From Phoronis ovalis (taxonomy: Eukaryota > Phoronida > Phoronidae), in assembly GCA_028565635.1 (NCBI GenBank), contig JAOXYB010089829.1:1-22246 (forward strand): 22,246 nucleotides of DNA. Reading direction: 5' to 3'. Each line of letters opens with the position of its first letter. Position 1 is the stretch's first letter. Below, piece by piece: positions 1 through 9,345 of the stretch. Made by a program: the position numbers and the translations under genes. Under the pieces are notes generated by a model. That model ran no database searches. It was not told where the DNA came from and was given only the letters and a program-made list of their open reading frames with translations.

Positions 1-1466
1 CATTAACTTATGGTTAATCAAGTACACAAACGGAGCAGCTTCCTATGTCATCCTGATCGTTTTTTTAGTCGTTTTTTTCCTAGCACATGTTGAGTTGTCT
101 AGCAATAAAATATGTTTTCGTTTCTAATATATAAATTATTTACTTATGCATGATGATACGTATGTTATGACTCCACGAGTCAATATAGACAAGCGGACTA
201 CATGTTCATATCGGTAGTCACACATACGCTATCAGTACTCAACACTTATATAGACGCATTGTGTGAATTTTGCCAGGAGCTTTATCATCTCTGTACCGTG
301 TACTGTAAATATTTTATAAACCAAGGCACAACTTCTATACATGGCGCCAGTTGTATGCGTGAAACAATTGCTAAGGTTGTGATATAACATTTAACCGTAG
401 TTATCTCTATTAAAGTTCTTGAATAGAATCAAAGTCTACACAGAAGTAAAGCTCAGCAACTATTGTTTTGACCGTGTTACTTGTAGACAAAACACGCTGC
501 GATGTCACACTCTAAGTTTCCGGAGATTTTATGTTATTAATTGTATTGTTTAATATAAAATGATATTAAGAGTCTCTGTAACCTAGAACTATGATTAATG
601 CATTTATGACTGAAAGTAAGCTGCTTTTGAATGTATATTCAGATTTTCTTATTTTTTAAATTGAATTTTTGTTTTTGGATCCGAACTTACATATTATTTA
701 AGGGGATCTCAGATAGATTGGAAAATCTATTTAACCAAAAACGACTCGCCTCTTTCTATACTAAGAACACAGAATTCTGGACCCGTTTCTGACCGCTATA
801 GTTTGTCACGATTACAAATTTGGTACTCAGCGCATTGTAGATTTAAGGATGACAGTCACTCCTCAGTTATGGCTATTAATTACTAGCAACACTTTCGGTC
901 GCCTTGTAACATTAGAATTAATGTCTGCGTATATATGTTAAAATTTGATTATTAGAATACTGTCATTCATGGCGTTTCTGATACCATTGAAATATGGATT
1001 GTTATGATCTTAACGTTTTTAACCACAAATCATATGTGTAAATTATCATAGACAAGAAAAGAATAACGTACATGCATATTTAAACACTAGGAATTAATTA
1101 ACACATTTGATAATTATAGACTAGAACTTGAATTGGCGGAGAGAAGTTCAACAGATCTTGTTACATCATTGTTTTGTTTGTGGTTTTCTTTTCGTGTAAC
1201 GATAAATGTACTATATCGTGTTTTTTCTGCATGGCATTCATTTTTCCGTATAGTACCCTGAAGAATCTTAATCGAATGCTGGCTATTTTGAACAAACATG
1301 CGACTAGTTTTTGTATATCACTTGCGCATAATGGTAGAGGAACTATTACAATTTCACGAGTAGCAATCTTTTACGCTTTTACTGCCTTTTGCACTCTTCC
1401 ATACGGATATTGTAATACTGCAGGAAGTATTAAATTAAAGTACAAAAAATATAGTGAAATACTTAC
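1..1466 (-). other. Tbx2/3 intron 2, 5' part
   Basis: This is the sequence following the phase 0 donor of exon 2. I looked on the minus strand for the family's next block (TILNSMHKYQPRFHIV and FRTYVFPETEF) and did not find it, so intron 2 is longer than 1,466 bases and exon 3 lies outside the window. The two open frames on this side, 202-387 plus and 1114-1299 minus, have no recognisable features. CpG is not depleted (18 in 1-600 by hand count). Confidence 0.85.
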
Positions 1467-1734
1467 AAATCCATGTTTATCTGAAATGTTATTGGTCAGC
1501 TTCAGTTTGTGGAAAGTCGTAACTTTTTGCATCCATTGTTCACCGGTAGATGGCGAGTCTGGGTGAATATACATTCTTTTAGGCATTTCTGGATCTGCCT
1601 TACCGGCTACCATCCATCGCGAATTGTGAAATTTGTAACGGCAGTCATCGATTGCCACCAAGTCCATAAGGAGGATGTATTTTGAACGTTTGTCCAGCCC
1701 AGACAGTTTAACTTTAAACGGCGGGAACATACGT
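1467..1734 (-). CDS. Tbx2/3: Tbx2/3-type T-box transcription factor, exon 2 (T-box core)
   Basis: This 268-base internal exon encodes 89 residues of the T-box after completing the Arg codon split by intron 1. In order they include [55 protein letters not shown] and [14 protein letters not shown]. These blocks are hallmarks of the Tbx2/3 T-box, which binds AGGTGTGA-type sites. The acceptor is a clean polypyrimidine tract ending TTTTTCAG (AG at 1736-1735). The donor is TTT|GTAAGT (GT at 1466-1465), phase 0. Exon 1 joins in frame to read TKSGRRMFPPF, exactly the family sequence, which confirms both boundaries. The substitutions I notice against vertebrate Tbx2/3 are conservative (VKLSG for VRVSG, LVAID for IVAAD, PSTGE for PATGE), with no stop or frameshift, so the gene looks intact as far as it is seen. 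The rest of the T-box and the C-terminal regulatory region lie beyond position 1. Confidence 0.95.
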
Positions 1735-4700
1735 CTGAAAAAGAAAAGAACTTTATGTAGACATGTCGAGTTTATTTATAAACAAAGGTGTGCAATATTG
1801 TGACTGAGACAAACTTTATCTATCGACGTATGATTCTTAACATTAAAACGTTTTCACGCTCAGATTTAAGAAAACAGCGAGAAAAATTGTCAATACAGTT
1901 TACAGGTGAAATATCACTTTATCACTCATTTAACTTTCCCCAAGTTTGAGGACGATGTGAATGGCAGGTTATCTATGAATAACCACCTGAGAAGTCGGTA
2001 CCGAACGTCAAGTAATATTTGAATATTTCGTGCGTTTTGGGATTGTATTTTCCATAATCATAACATTCTTTTCTTTTATGCAAGGACATGGACAAGATAT
2101 ATCTGCTCCCATTAGACGTAATTATATTGTTTTATTTTTAAATAAAGGTTCTCTTTGAGGTTGCATGCGTAACGATGGGAGAGTATTATAATTAAGACAT
2201 ATATATCGTAAGGCTAGTTTTAATTATGTTCCATTAATAATTCAAGTTATGAATTTAAGTGGCATGCTTCTAGTATATACAGCAGGTGTTTGAGTCTTAA
2301 ATGTCGGTATACTAATATAACTAACACCTAATCAAAAATCAAAAAAAGATTTAAAACAGGATTGTTAAGTTAGTTTTTGTTTAATATTTAAACACTGGAA
2401 TTGATTTTATTCAGAGAAAGTCGTGACAATGGAATAGCTATAATTAGTTTGTGACTATTTAAAATTATTAGGCAGTTAATGGACCTGAAACCTGTCCGCG
2501 TGAGACGGCCTGGAAAATTGAATGTATGCAAAATAACTTCTTTGTACTAAAAAAATAAGGGTTCTGATATGCTACCGAATTTATATACTAAATTTCTGCT
2601 TCATTAGCTTTTTTGTAAAAAGTGAACTTTTGGTTATCAGTCAACGTACTATTTCATTTGTTTTCAAGGAAAAATAGAGGAGAAATATAAGGCTGATTTA
2701 ACATAAGAAATAATTGTTTTGACTAAAGTGCGCTATTAACAAATCCGGTTTACCCACATCGTTGCTACATTTACGGCGGTGCTGCGTGCTTTGTTTCGCG
2801 AAGAATAAGCATGCTCATTTCGATGATAAGTATCAGGGATGCGTAATCGTTAACATTTCTTTTATTTTGATATGCTCTCTCTATATTATTCTTTATAATG
2901 TATATATGGGGGTGTCGTGATGGATTCTATGAGACTTGACAATTTTAACTAGGCACCCGTATAACAAAATTATCTCATGACCAAATACCTATCTGTTTTA
3001 ATGCTTTAGGTTAATTGCTTAAACATCTTCTTTAATTGCGCTTCAGTATTTATGTTTGAAATTATCGTCACAAACTCCGGGTTCACAACAGCAGGTGAAT
3101 TGTATACCAAATGTTATTTTTTAATTTGCAATTATTACTCCTTGATTTGAAATTCGGTTTTGATACAGCTTTCGTTCATATATTCATTCCTTGCTCATTT
3201 AATGCGTTAGAATTTGATCCCGATGAACGAAACTCAATTTACCAAAAGCAAATTTTGTACTATATTGATTATCGAAATATGATATTAAAAAGTAAAACTG
3301 TTTATTTATATTTTAGATTAATTTTGACTACATTACTTGAGAGTGAACTTATGTGGCTATCACATTACTTTGCTTATTGGAATTGAAAGATTTTAAAACA
3401 AACATTTCACACGTATTATTTGACTAACTACTTAATGTTACGCCTCTAAATGAGTTCACTTGCTAACTGAGCTACTGTTTATTTACTGAAGTATATATAT
3501 ACATATACGTATTTTTAACTCTATACTTAGGATATTTCATATTAAACGAAATTCTCACTTAAAATATGCGATGAAGTATAACATTACAGAAACAAACCCT
3601 CACTATCAGATCAAGGTTTTTAGTCATAATTTTATTAAATTATTTTTTATGTATATTAAATACACTAATTTTAAAAATACATTTCAAAGGGACATTTTGG
3701 TGTTTGCAATAAATATAGAAATATTATACAATTTAATTTTTGTGTTTCGTCCTGTTGCGTGGAAAATTCACATAATTACTTTATTTTAAATTTCTGTTTA
3801 AATATAAAAAAACAAATACATTGTAATTTGCAATTTCTGTGTTTAAGTTTAAACTGCTTATTTAAGAAAACAAATAGGCAATCAAAAATACTACGAAATT
3901 GCTCATAGCATTACTTTTATTTTTATCAAAATATTTTAAATAATAAAAAAAATATCACATATCATAAAACTGATGCTTCTGTTAGCATTGGTTGAACGAT
4001 ACTTTGTTTTCATGACATATGCAACAAAAAAAAAATCATTTCTTGTGAAGACTCACACTATTAATTTTGCATGGAATTCTTTCAAAGACTGGCAGTCTAT
4101 TTTATTGGCATCAGCTGCGGTTTATTTAAGGTACATTGATAACAAATGAGGGCTCATTACGGAGTGAATATCTTCATTTCTCCAGATTTATATGACAAGA
4201 ACTGGAGACGACTCCTGTATCTTGATTTTTGACGCTTAGTTATGAGTTATCTATTTACCCAAAATTGACATTTCAACCTTTCGGTAAAGTGCTGTTGTAA
4301 CTACGATATTTATACAAGAATACACATAAAATTGCAGACCTTGAATGAGAATTTAAGAAGATATGTGGCAAAAGCTTGTCTGTTTTATTTTTAAAAAACA
4401 AACTGTTTTAACTCTGGATTTTAAGGGTCATAAATATTATGACAGCACACGTGGTTTTCTTGTAGTTTTAACAGGAACAGTTAAATAGTACAAGGTTCTG
4501 TGTTATGTTTTGCACCAGAAGTCGTAAAATATTTTTCTTTTATAAAATAAATGTTTCTCAGAAATCATATCTATGTGCTAAGGTCAATATTTAATACAAT
4601 CACTCCGTGCAAACTAAAATTACAAGGAAGTACTTATTCTATCAACATAAATAAAAAAGACAACAATCGTGGGAATCACGGAAATATGAATGAAATAATG

Positions 4701-5074
4701 TTACTGGTCTTTAAATACTAGGTAAATAGTTCTTTATGTTTTTTTCTATTATAAACTCCCTCGTGGATACAGGTAAAGCTTTATATCTATTTTGTGTTTG
4801 TCAATGAACGGATTTCCCACTGAGTCACACATCGTAAAAGCCAAGACGATTGAAATTAAACAAATTAAATTTCTAATTTAATATTTTATTCTAAATATAA
4901 ATATATTCCTATAAGGTACCCCTAAATAAGAGAAATGTATATTAATAAGAACTTGATGACCAAAGAAAAAATATCAGTGTATATTTAGACGTGTTTAAGC
5001 TCTTTTGAAAAAAAATGAAACAGACTAAAATGTATTTAAATTTTTTTTAAATATGCAATTATATATTTACTTAC
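1735..5074 (-). other. Tbx2/3 intron 1 (phase 2)
   Basis: This 3,340-base intron lies between the two recognised exons, with donor GTAAGT at 5074-5069 and acceptor TTTTTCAG at 1742-1735. It is AT-rich and contains no convincing coding exon; the open frames inside (for example around 3111-3386 and 3571-3789 on the plus strand) are unlike any protein I know. It contains T-box half-site cores at 1786-1791, 2284-2289 and, on the opposite strand, 2324-2329. A CpG-clustered stretch at 2743-2860 stands out from its AT-rich surroundings. First introns of developmental regulators often hold enhancers, so these are candidate regulatory sites by inference only. Confidence 0.9.
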
Positions 5075-5409
5075 CTGCCAGATTTTGTGATGACCATTTC
5101 TGTACCTATATCATGGAATTGTTCCCATAAATCATTGTTATCTAACTCTACTTTTGGATCGTCTTGAACATCGCTCTCTGGTGGTTCCAACGTCCGGATA
5201 GGTCTGTGGTGGTGAAGCGCCAACATATCTGCCGGCGTAAGGGGAGTCCTTGCCAAACTCTGCTGAAGTTTAGGTAAAAGAGACGGTGCAAATCCTGCAT
5301 GCTGAGGTTGAATAGTGGCACTCGAAAGATAATGTGGCTGAGCTAAGATTGAATTCATACTATAGTCCGATGGCGGTGCACGCGGTAACAGAAATGGATG
5401 AAAGGCCAT
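5075..5409 (-). CDS. Tbx2/3: Tbx2/3-type T-box transcription factor, exon 1 coding part
   Basis: This exon encodes the N-terminus of a T-box transcriptional regulator, a nuclear DNA-binding protein; family members Tbx2/Tbx3 act mainly as repressors in development. From the ATG at 5409 it gives 111 codons plus two bases. Residues 1-6 (MAFHPF) match the MAYHPF start block of vertebrate Tbx2/Tbx3. An acidic DDPKVEL block and DLWEQFHDIGTEMVITKSG then open the T-box. The exon ends in a consensus donor, AG|GTAAGT (GT at 5074-5073), in phase 2, and exon 2 completes that codon as Arg. Start choice: the ATG at 5409 has G at -3 and G at +4 and begins the conserved block. In-frame ATGs at 5445 and 5487 have weak contexts (C and T at -3). 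An in-frame TGA at 5493-5491 closes the frame upstream. Vertebrate Tbx2/3 also carry 10-14 residues before MAYHPF, so 5445 remains possible. Family assignment is very secure; Tbx2 and Tbx3 cannot be separated here, because invertebrates usually have one Tbx2/3. Confidence 0.93.
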
Positions 5410-5561
5410 CACCGAACCTGATGATTTTTGTTGATCGTAGATCATGAGTAGACTGAGAAATTCCACTTGTAAACGCGATAAAAACACTGCTCACACTGTT
5501 TTTCTTCCACCCTCAGATATTAATGAATCTTTGTTGGTAATTGAGTCTGGGATACATTCAA

Positions 5562-5574
5562 CCAATCAGAACGC
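5562..5574 (+). promoter_or_regulatory. CCAAT box (NF-Y type), copy 1
   Basis: CCAATCAGAACGC preceded by AA fits the NF-Y consensus RRCCAATSR. It is inverted relative to the Tbx2/3 gene and lies about 150 bases upstream of the coding ATG. It is the exact reverse complement of the element at 6212-6224. Confidence 0.5.
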
Positions 5575-5869
5575 GAGTTGAGGTGTTGTTCACAGGTTTA
5601 CAGAGATCAGTATTCACTACTCCGCATGTCCAAATCGCTCCAGTTACTTTGATGTTATTGTTTGTGCTCCACTTAATGTCAACAAAATTAAGCCTATAGC
5701 CAATACTAGTGTCGCCAACAGTTTTACACTCAGGTAAGGCCTAGCATCGACCGTAATATATATGTTTCGATGTTTTGAATACAAAGTTATATGTGAGAAA
5801 ACACAATATTAATATGCATATTATGCAAACGTCTCATAATTATAGATTTTCTCAAACTTATTTAAATTT

Positions 5870-5881
5870 ATGAATATTCAT
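5870..5881. promoter_or_regulatory. Perfect 12-bp palindrome, POU-dimer-like
   Basis: ATGAATATTCAT is a perfect palindrome resembling the MORE-type sites bound by POU homodimers. About 45 bases to the left lies TTATGCAAAC (5821-5830), which is octamer-like. Binding is inference; in AT-rich DNA such palindromes also occur by chance. Confidence 0.25.
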
Positions 5882-6211
5882 TTAGTCATAGGACCTCCCT
5901 ATTGATGAGGTGTAAAATACCTGAGTGCATCGCAGTAGTGCGGTAAGATCAGAAGGAGTCGTAGTTAGTCCCACTAGGTGCGTTGGGAGTTTCTCTGAAA
6001 CGATATGAGAGATAAACAGTTCGTTACAATTCTCGACTCCACCTTTACAAACAAACAACCAGACAAATATCTACTTATACACATTATTCACTAAAATACC
6101 CGGTTACATAGTTCAGCGTGTTAATTTTCATAATTACTCGGCATTTCCAACACATTAGTCTATGTGATATACTAATACGGATTAGTAGTAGGCGGTCTTA
6201 TCGACTTTTCT

Positions 6212-6224
6212 GCGTTCTGATTGG
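6212..6224 (-). promoter_or_regulatory. CCAAT box (NF-Y type), copy 2
   Basis: The plus strand reads GCGTTCTGATTGG, so the minus strand carries CCAATCAGAACGC, identical over 13 bases to copy 1 and in the sense of the Tbx2/3 gene. It is about 800 bases upstream of the coding ATG. A perfect 13-bp inverted pair within 650 bases is unlikely by chance. Confidence 0.45.
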
Positions 6225-7803
6225 CGATCGCAATCTATGATGTGATTAGCTATTCTTCCTTTCCAATTTGACGTATATTAGTAAGTACGTTTGGCGCCAG
6301 TCTTGTGACGTTGCACAATAAAACCGTGTCTCGTATCAGCTAGTCTTGAAAAGAATACACTTATACGCTGTAAACCCCTCAAACCCGCTATATCAGCTAG
6401 CGATTAAACTGACCCAGTGAACACAAGTAATACAGATTACGAGAACCCAGCGTGCATTGAGACAAGACGGAGACAGTCCTTATTCAAATTTATCTACCTG
6501 AAAAAATTAGGTCTTAGACCCGTAATTGGTAACTTTTTATAAGAAGTGTTTCATTTTTCGAATAGAAAGAAAATGTTCGTACCAATATGATAAACAACTG
6601 GTTAAAAATACGCCGATCTGCAAAAATAACTGTTTTTCTGGCAATAAATTTCTAATCATAGGTAGTTTAATTTCATATACAGTTAGTTTTGTTAATGAAG
6701 ACTAATATTTCTCCTTTTTCCAAGGCGAGAAAAATTACCACAAACAGTCAATAAACTATCAAATTAAAGATACATTTTGTAATTCGAGAAGAAAAGTAGA
6801 AAACTATTTTATACCTAGGGTAAACAGATATTCGCCGGAGGATATTTGTGTGGTGGGGTCTGTTAGCTACTAATTCCCTTACTATGTAGTCATTTCGTCG
6901 CCACTATCATTTTGTGAGCGCTGGACTATGTCATAAAATACCATAAACTTTTTTAAATCGATAGATTTGGAGTCATTTCTTTCTGTTTGAACAGATATGT
7001 TCGTTTGCGCACCTTTTTTAACGAATTTATACAGCAGTGCGTCTTTCAAACGATAAAAATACGTAGCCTCGAGCAAAAGATTATAAGCGTGAAAGTTACA
7101 ATTATATTTGTTTTATTTTTATTATTTTTCACATTTCAAATCAGTTTATTTCTAATCTCGCACTAAATTATGCATTTAATGAAAAAGTCAGTAAACATGC
7201 TATGGCTAAATGAAAGCGATGACATTTAATCGCATATAAAAACATTGATAATCACCCTGGTCTAACATTTTTTCCGATAAAATTGAGACAAAATTTCAAA
7301 ATAAATAGATGCGAATTTCGTTTCACTGCTATTTGTTGTAACTGTGGAAAAAGTATTTTCCTTTTTCACTTGTTTATTTTACATTCTTTTCACTGGAAGT
7401 CATATATCGCAGCAGTAGATGAAGTATGAATTTAACATAAAAATGCTATATATCATGCTTTCATATGCAAAGAAAAAAAAAACTAATAGACGAAGCTGCG
7501 CACATTATCAGTAGATTTCCAAGACATACCATACATGCAGTGGTGAGAAAAATGTATGTTATAAATAGACGAAATGCTGGCAAACTTAAAACGTGTATTG
7601 TATGCGGACTGGATAACTTGGAGCCAGTCAGTCGAGCAAAGGTGCTTGTTTGATAAAACCTGTATTACCTATAATTAAGGTGTTTGATTGACGTGTTACG
7701 CGACTCGACTCCACCTTTTTCCACTTAACTTTTGTTATCGTAAGCAAGCCTGTTGATACAGTCAAGTATTCATATAATTAATAATGACTTGATAAAACAG
7801 TTT

Positions 7804-7813
7804 AGGTGTGAAA
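7804..7813 (+). promoter_or_regulatory. Consensus T-box half-site
   Basis: AGGTGTGAAA matches the classical Brachyury/T-box half-site over ten positions. From base composition I estimate about 0.05 such matches expected in the whole window. It lies about 2.4 kb upstream of the Tbx2/3 coding start, so T-box input (auto- or cross-regulation) is a reasonable but untested idea. Confidence 0.35.
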
Positions 7814-8260
7814 AGCTTTTGTGAAGACACGACCCACAAATAACTCAGTGTATTGACAGAGCAGGTTGGTGGCGCCAGTAGATTAGATCCGGCCAAATAT
7901 ACGGTGACTTCGAGCAAAACTTGCAGCTTTTATCCCGCAATTTAATCGATTTGGTATCAACGTTATCACTAGGTAAACTATACTAAAATACCGCTGTAAC
8001 ATCAAAACTATAACTAGCCTTATATTTAACATGTGTTTTACGGCGAAAAAATTACAAGCTATATTACCAATAAAATACAATGACATTGTTAAAACTAGCA
8101 ATTACGCTATTGAAGCGAATGACTTTGGAGTATAATAAAAAAAGAAGACGTATTGTATATACACTCGAGGGATGATAAGGGTATCATAAAGCAGCTTCTT
8201 TTAGCCCGTTTGGCGTCAAACTTATTACGAAGGCGGGGCAGCCTAAAGATAGGTGCCTAA

Positions 8261-8287
8261 TATATATGTATATGTATATGTATGTAT
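8261..8287. repeat. TATATG-type simple repeat
   Basis: This is a short imperfect microsatellite of alternating TATATG/TATG units, flanked by unique sequence. Slippage-prone DNA with no coding role seen. Confidence 0.75.
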
Positions 8288-9081
8288 TGAACTATTACGT
8301 GTGTGCGATATGTGCGTGAGGTCCCGAAAGAATACACATATTTGTGCCATCGATGTTTTTGAATTAATTTTTATTTATTCATTAATAATTCGTTATCAAC
8401 ATTTTTTTAAATATAAAATGCTCATTAATATATTTTTGACACGACTCGTCCAGATCATAACAAAAAAACTTGTTATTGGATATGTGGACTCCCGATTTTT
8501 ATATAGCAGTCGCGCCATCGAACTAAATGTTTATGGCGCATTGTCTATAAAAACGAAGACACTGCCTGTTTTGTTTTATACGAGACAGACTACTCGTGAA
8601 GTCCTTGTGAAGTTTCGCTAATTTTATCGGTCTCTGTCTCTGGCGACATAGTTAATTTTATAGAAGTTATTAAAATACTAACTTCCAAATTAAAACAGAC
8701 AACTTCCCTGACAGTAAACAGTTTCAACAATTTTGAAGTAAAACACAGAGGCACTGATTTTATACAATTAAATCATAAAATGATTCCTGAGTAAATCAAA
8801 GCATTTTATAATTTAGCTCGTTTTTTTAACCAGCTGTAGAAAAGTGGCGGGTTCAAAAATAGACCAACTGCATCGGAGGATAAAAATTGTAAATCCTGGT
8901 GTAGCATTTTCAAAAAATAGCTTATTTCTTAGTATGCTTCGTTTTTGTATATCTGTTTATGACATACATATATGTGGATATAGTATGAGTATGGTCTCCT
9001 AGATTGTTACTGTAGTTGTAGTGACACTAAAATGGACACTACAATTATGTATGTCAGTAAATATATTATCATTATTATTTC

Positions 9082-9099
9082 TATATATATATATATATA
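9082..9099. repeat. (TA)9 microsatellite
   Basis: Nine uninterrupted TA units end just before ACAAATACC. This is an ordinary dinucleotide microsatellite. Confidence 0.85.
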
Positions 9100-9270
9100 C
9101 AAATACCGGAATGCTGATGGACATCTTTGCTTTCATTAGAACGGATCAGTCAATCATTGGTCAAGCAACCAAATATAGAAAACACACATCAAATAGAAAG
9201 AAATTAGCAGATTAATTATTAATTTATTTTTAGTTTTGTAACGATTCATTAACATAGACATACAGTCTTA

Positions 9271-9345
9271 TGTCGTTATCAACGCTGCAGCGGATACACA
9301 TTATAGCGCCCGCCCGCGCCGCATATAAATCGTGTACCTACTGTG
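9271..9345 (+). promoter_or_regulatory. Isolated GC-box plus TATA-like block
   Basis: A run of GC-rich sequence at 9306-9322, including CCCGCCC (Sp/KLF-type), is followed at once by TATAAAT at 9324-9330 in otherwise AT-rich DNA. The order fits a plus-strand core promoter starting near 9355, or an enhancer element transcribed into eRNA. I see no plus-strand coding sequence downstream, so a non-coding product or distal enhancer is as likely as a gene promoter. It is about 3.9 kb upstream of the Tbx2/3 start. Confidence 0.3.

Larger units (their letters stand above)
5488..6450 (-). promoter_or_regulatory. Presumed Tbx2/3 promoter and 5' UTR region
   Basis: This lies directly upstream of the first coding exon. 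It is CpG-rich for the window: I count about 27 CpG in 6001-6600, the highest of the windows I counted. It holds two identical CCAAT elements in opposite orientation (5562-5574 and 6212-6224), a POU-dimer-like palindrome (5870-5881), T-box half-site cores at 5581-5586 and 5908-5913, and a CRE-like TGACGT near 6307. A TATATAT run near 5756-5762 could act as a TATA element, but no transcription start can be fixed from sequence. If the inverted CCAAT at 5562 sits the usual 60-100 bases upstream, transcription would begin close to 5490. Non-coding upstream exons cannot be excluded. Confidence 0.5.
6451..9270. other. Upstream intergenic DNA, no gene recognised
   Basis: This is AT-rich sequence upstream of the T-box gene. 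Open frames at 6882-7076 minus, 7465-7653 plus, 7883-8101 minus, 8253-8621 plus and 9021-9215 plus are short. They lack recognisable motifs and show neither clear splice structure nor the G-first codon bias of real coding DNA. The contents I can name are the T-box half-site at 7804 and the simple repeats at 8261-8287 and 9082-9099. Confidence 0.6.

Noticed and set aside
1174-1566. 130-codon plus-strand frame overlapping T-box exon 2
   Set aside because: It is partly antisense to the well-supported exon 2 and has no independent support.
7465-7653. 62-codon frame with a CxxC pair (KTCIVCGLDNL)
   Set aside because: Tempting as a small zinc-binding protein, but there is only one CxxC, no family match that I know, and no promoter or splice context.
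8253-8621. 122-codon plus-strand open frame
   Set aside because: Its start lies in a TATATG microsatellite and the product is rich in residues from AT-rich codons, with no recognisable motif.
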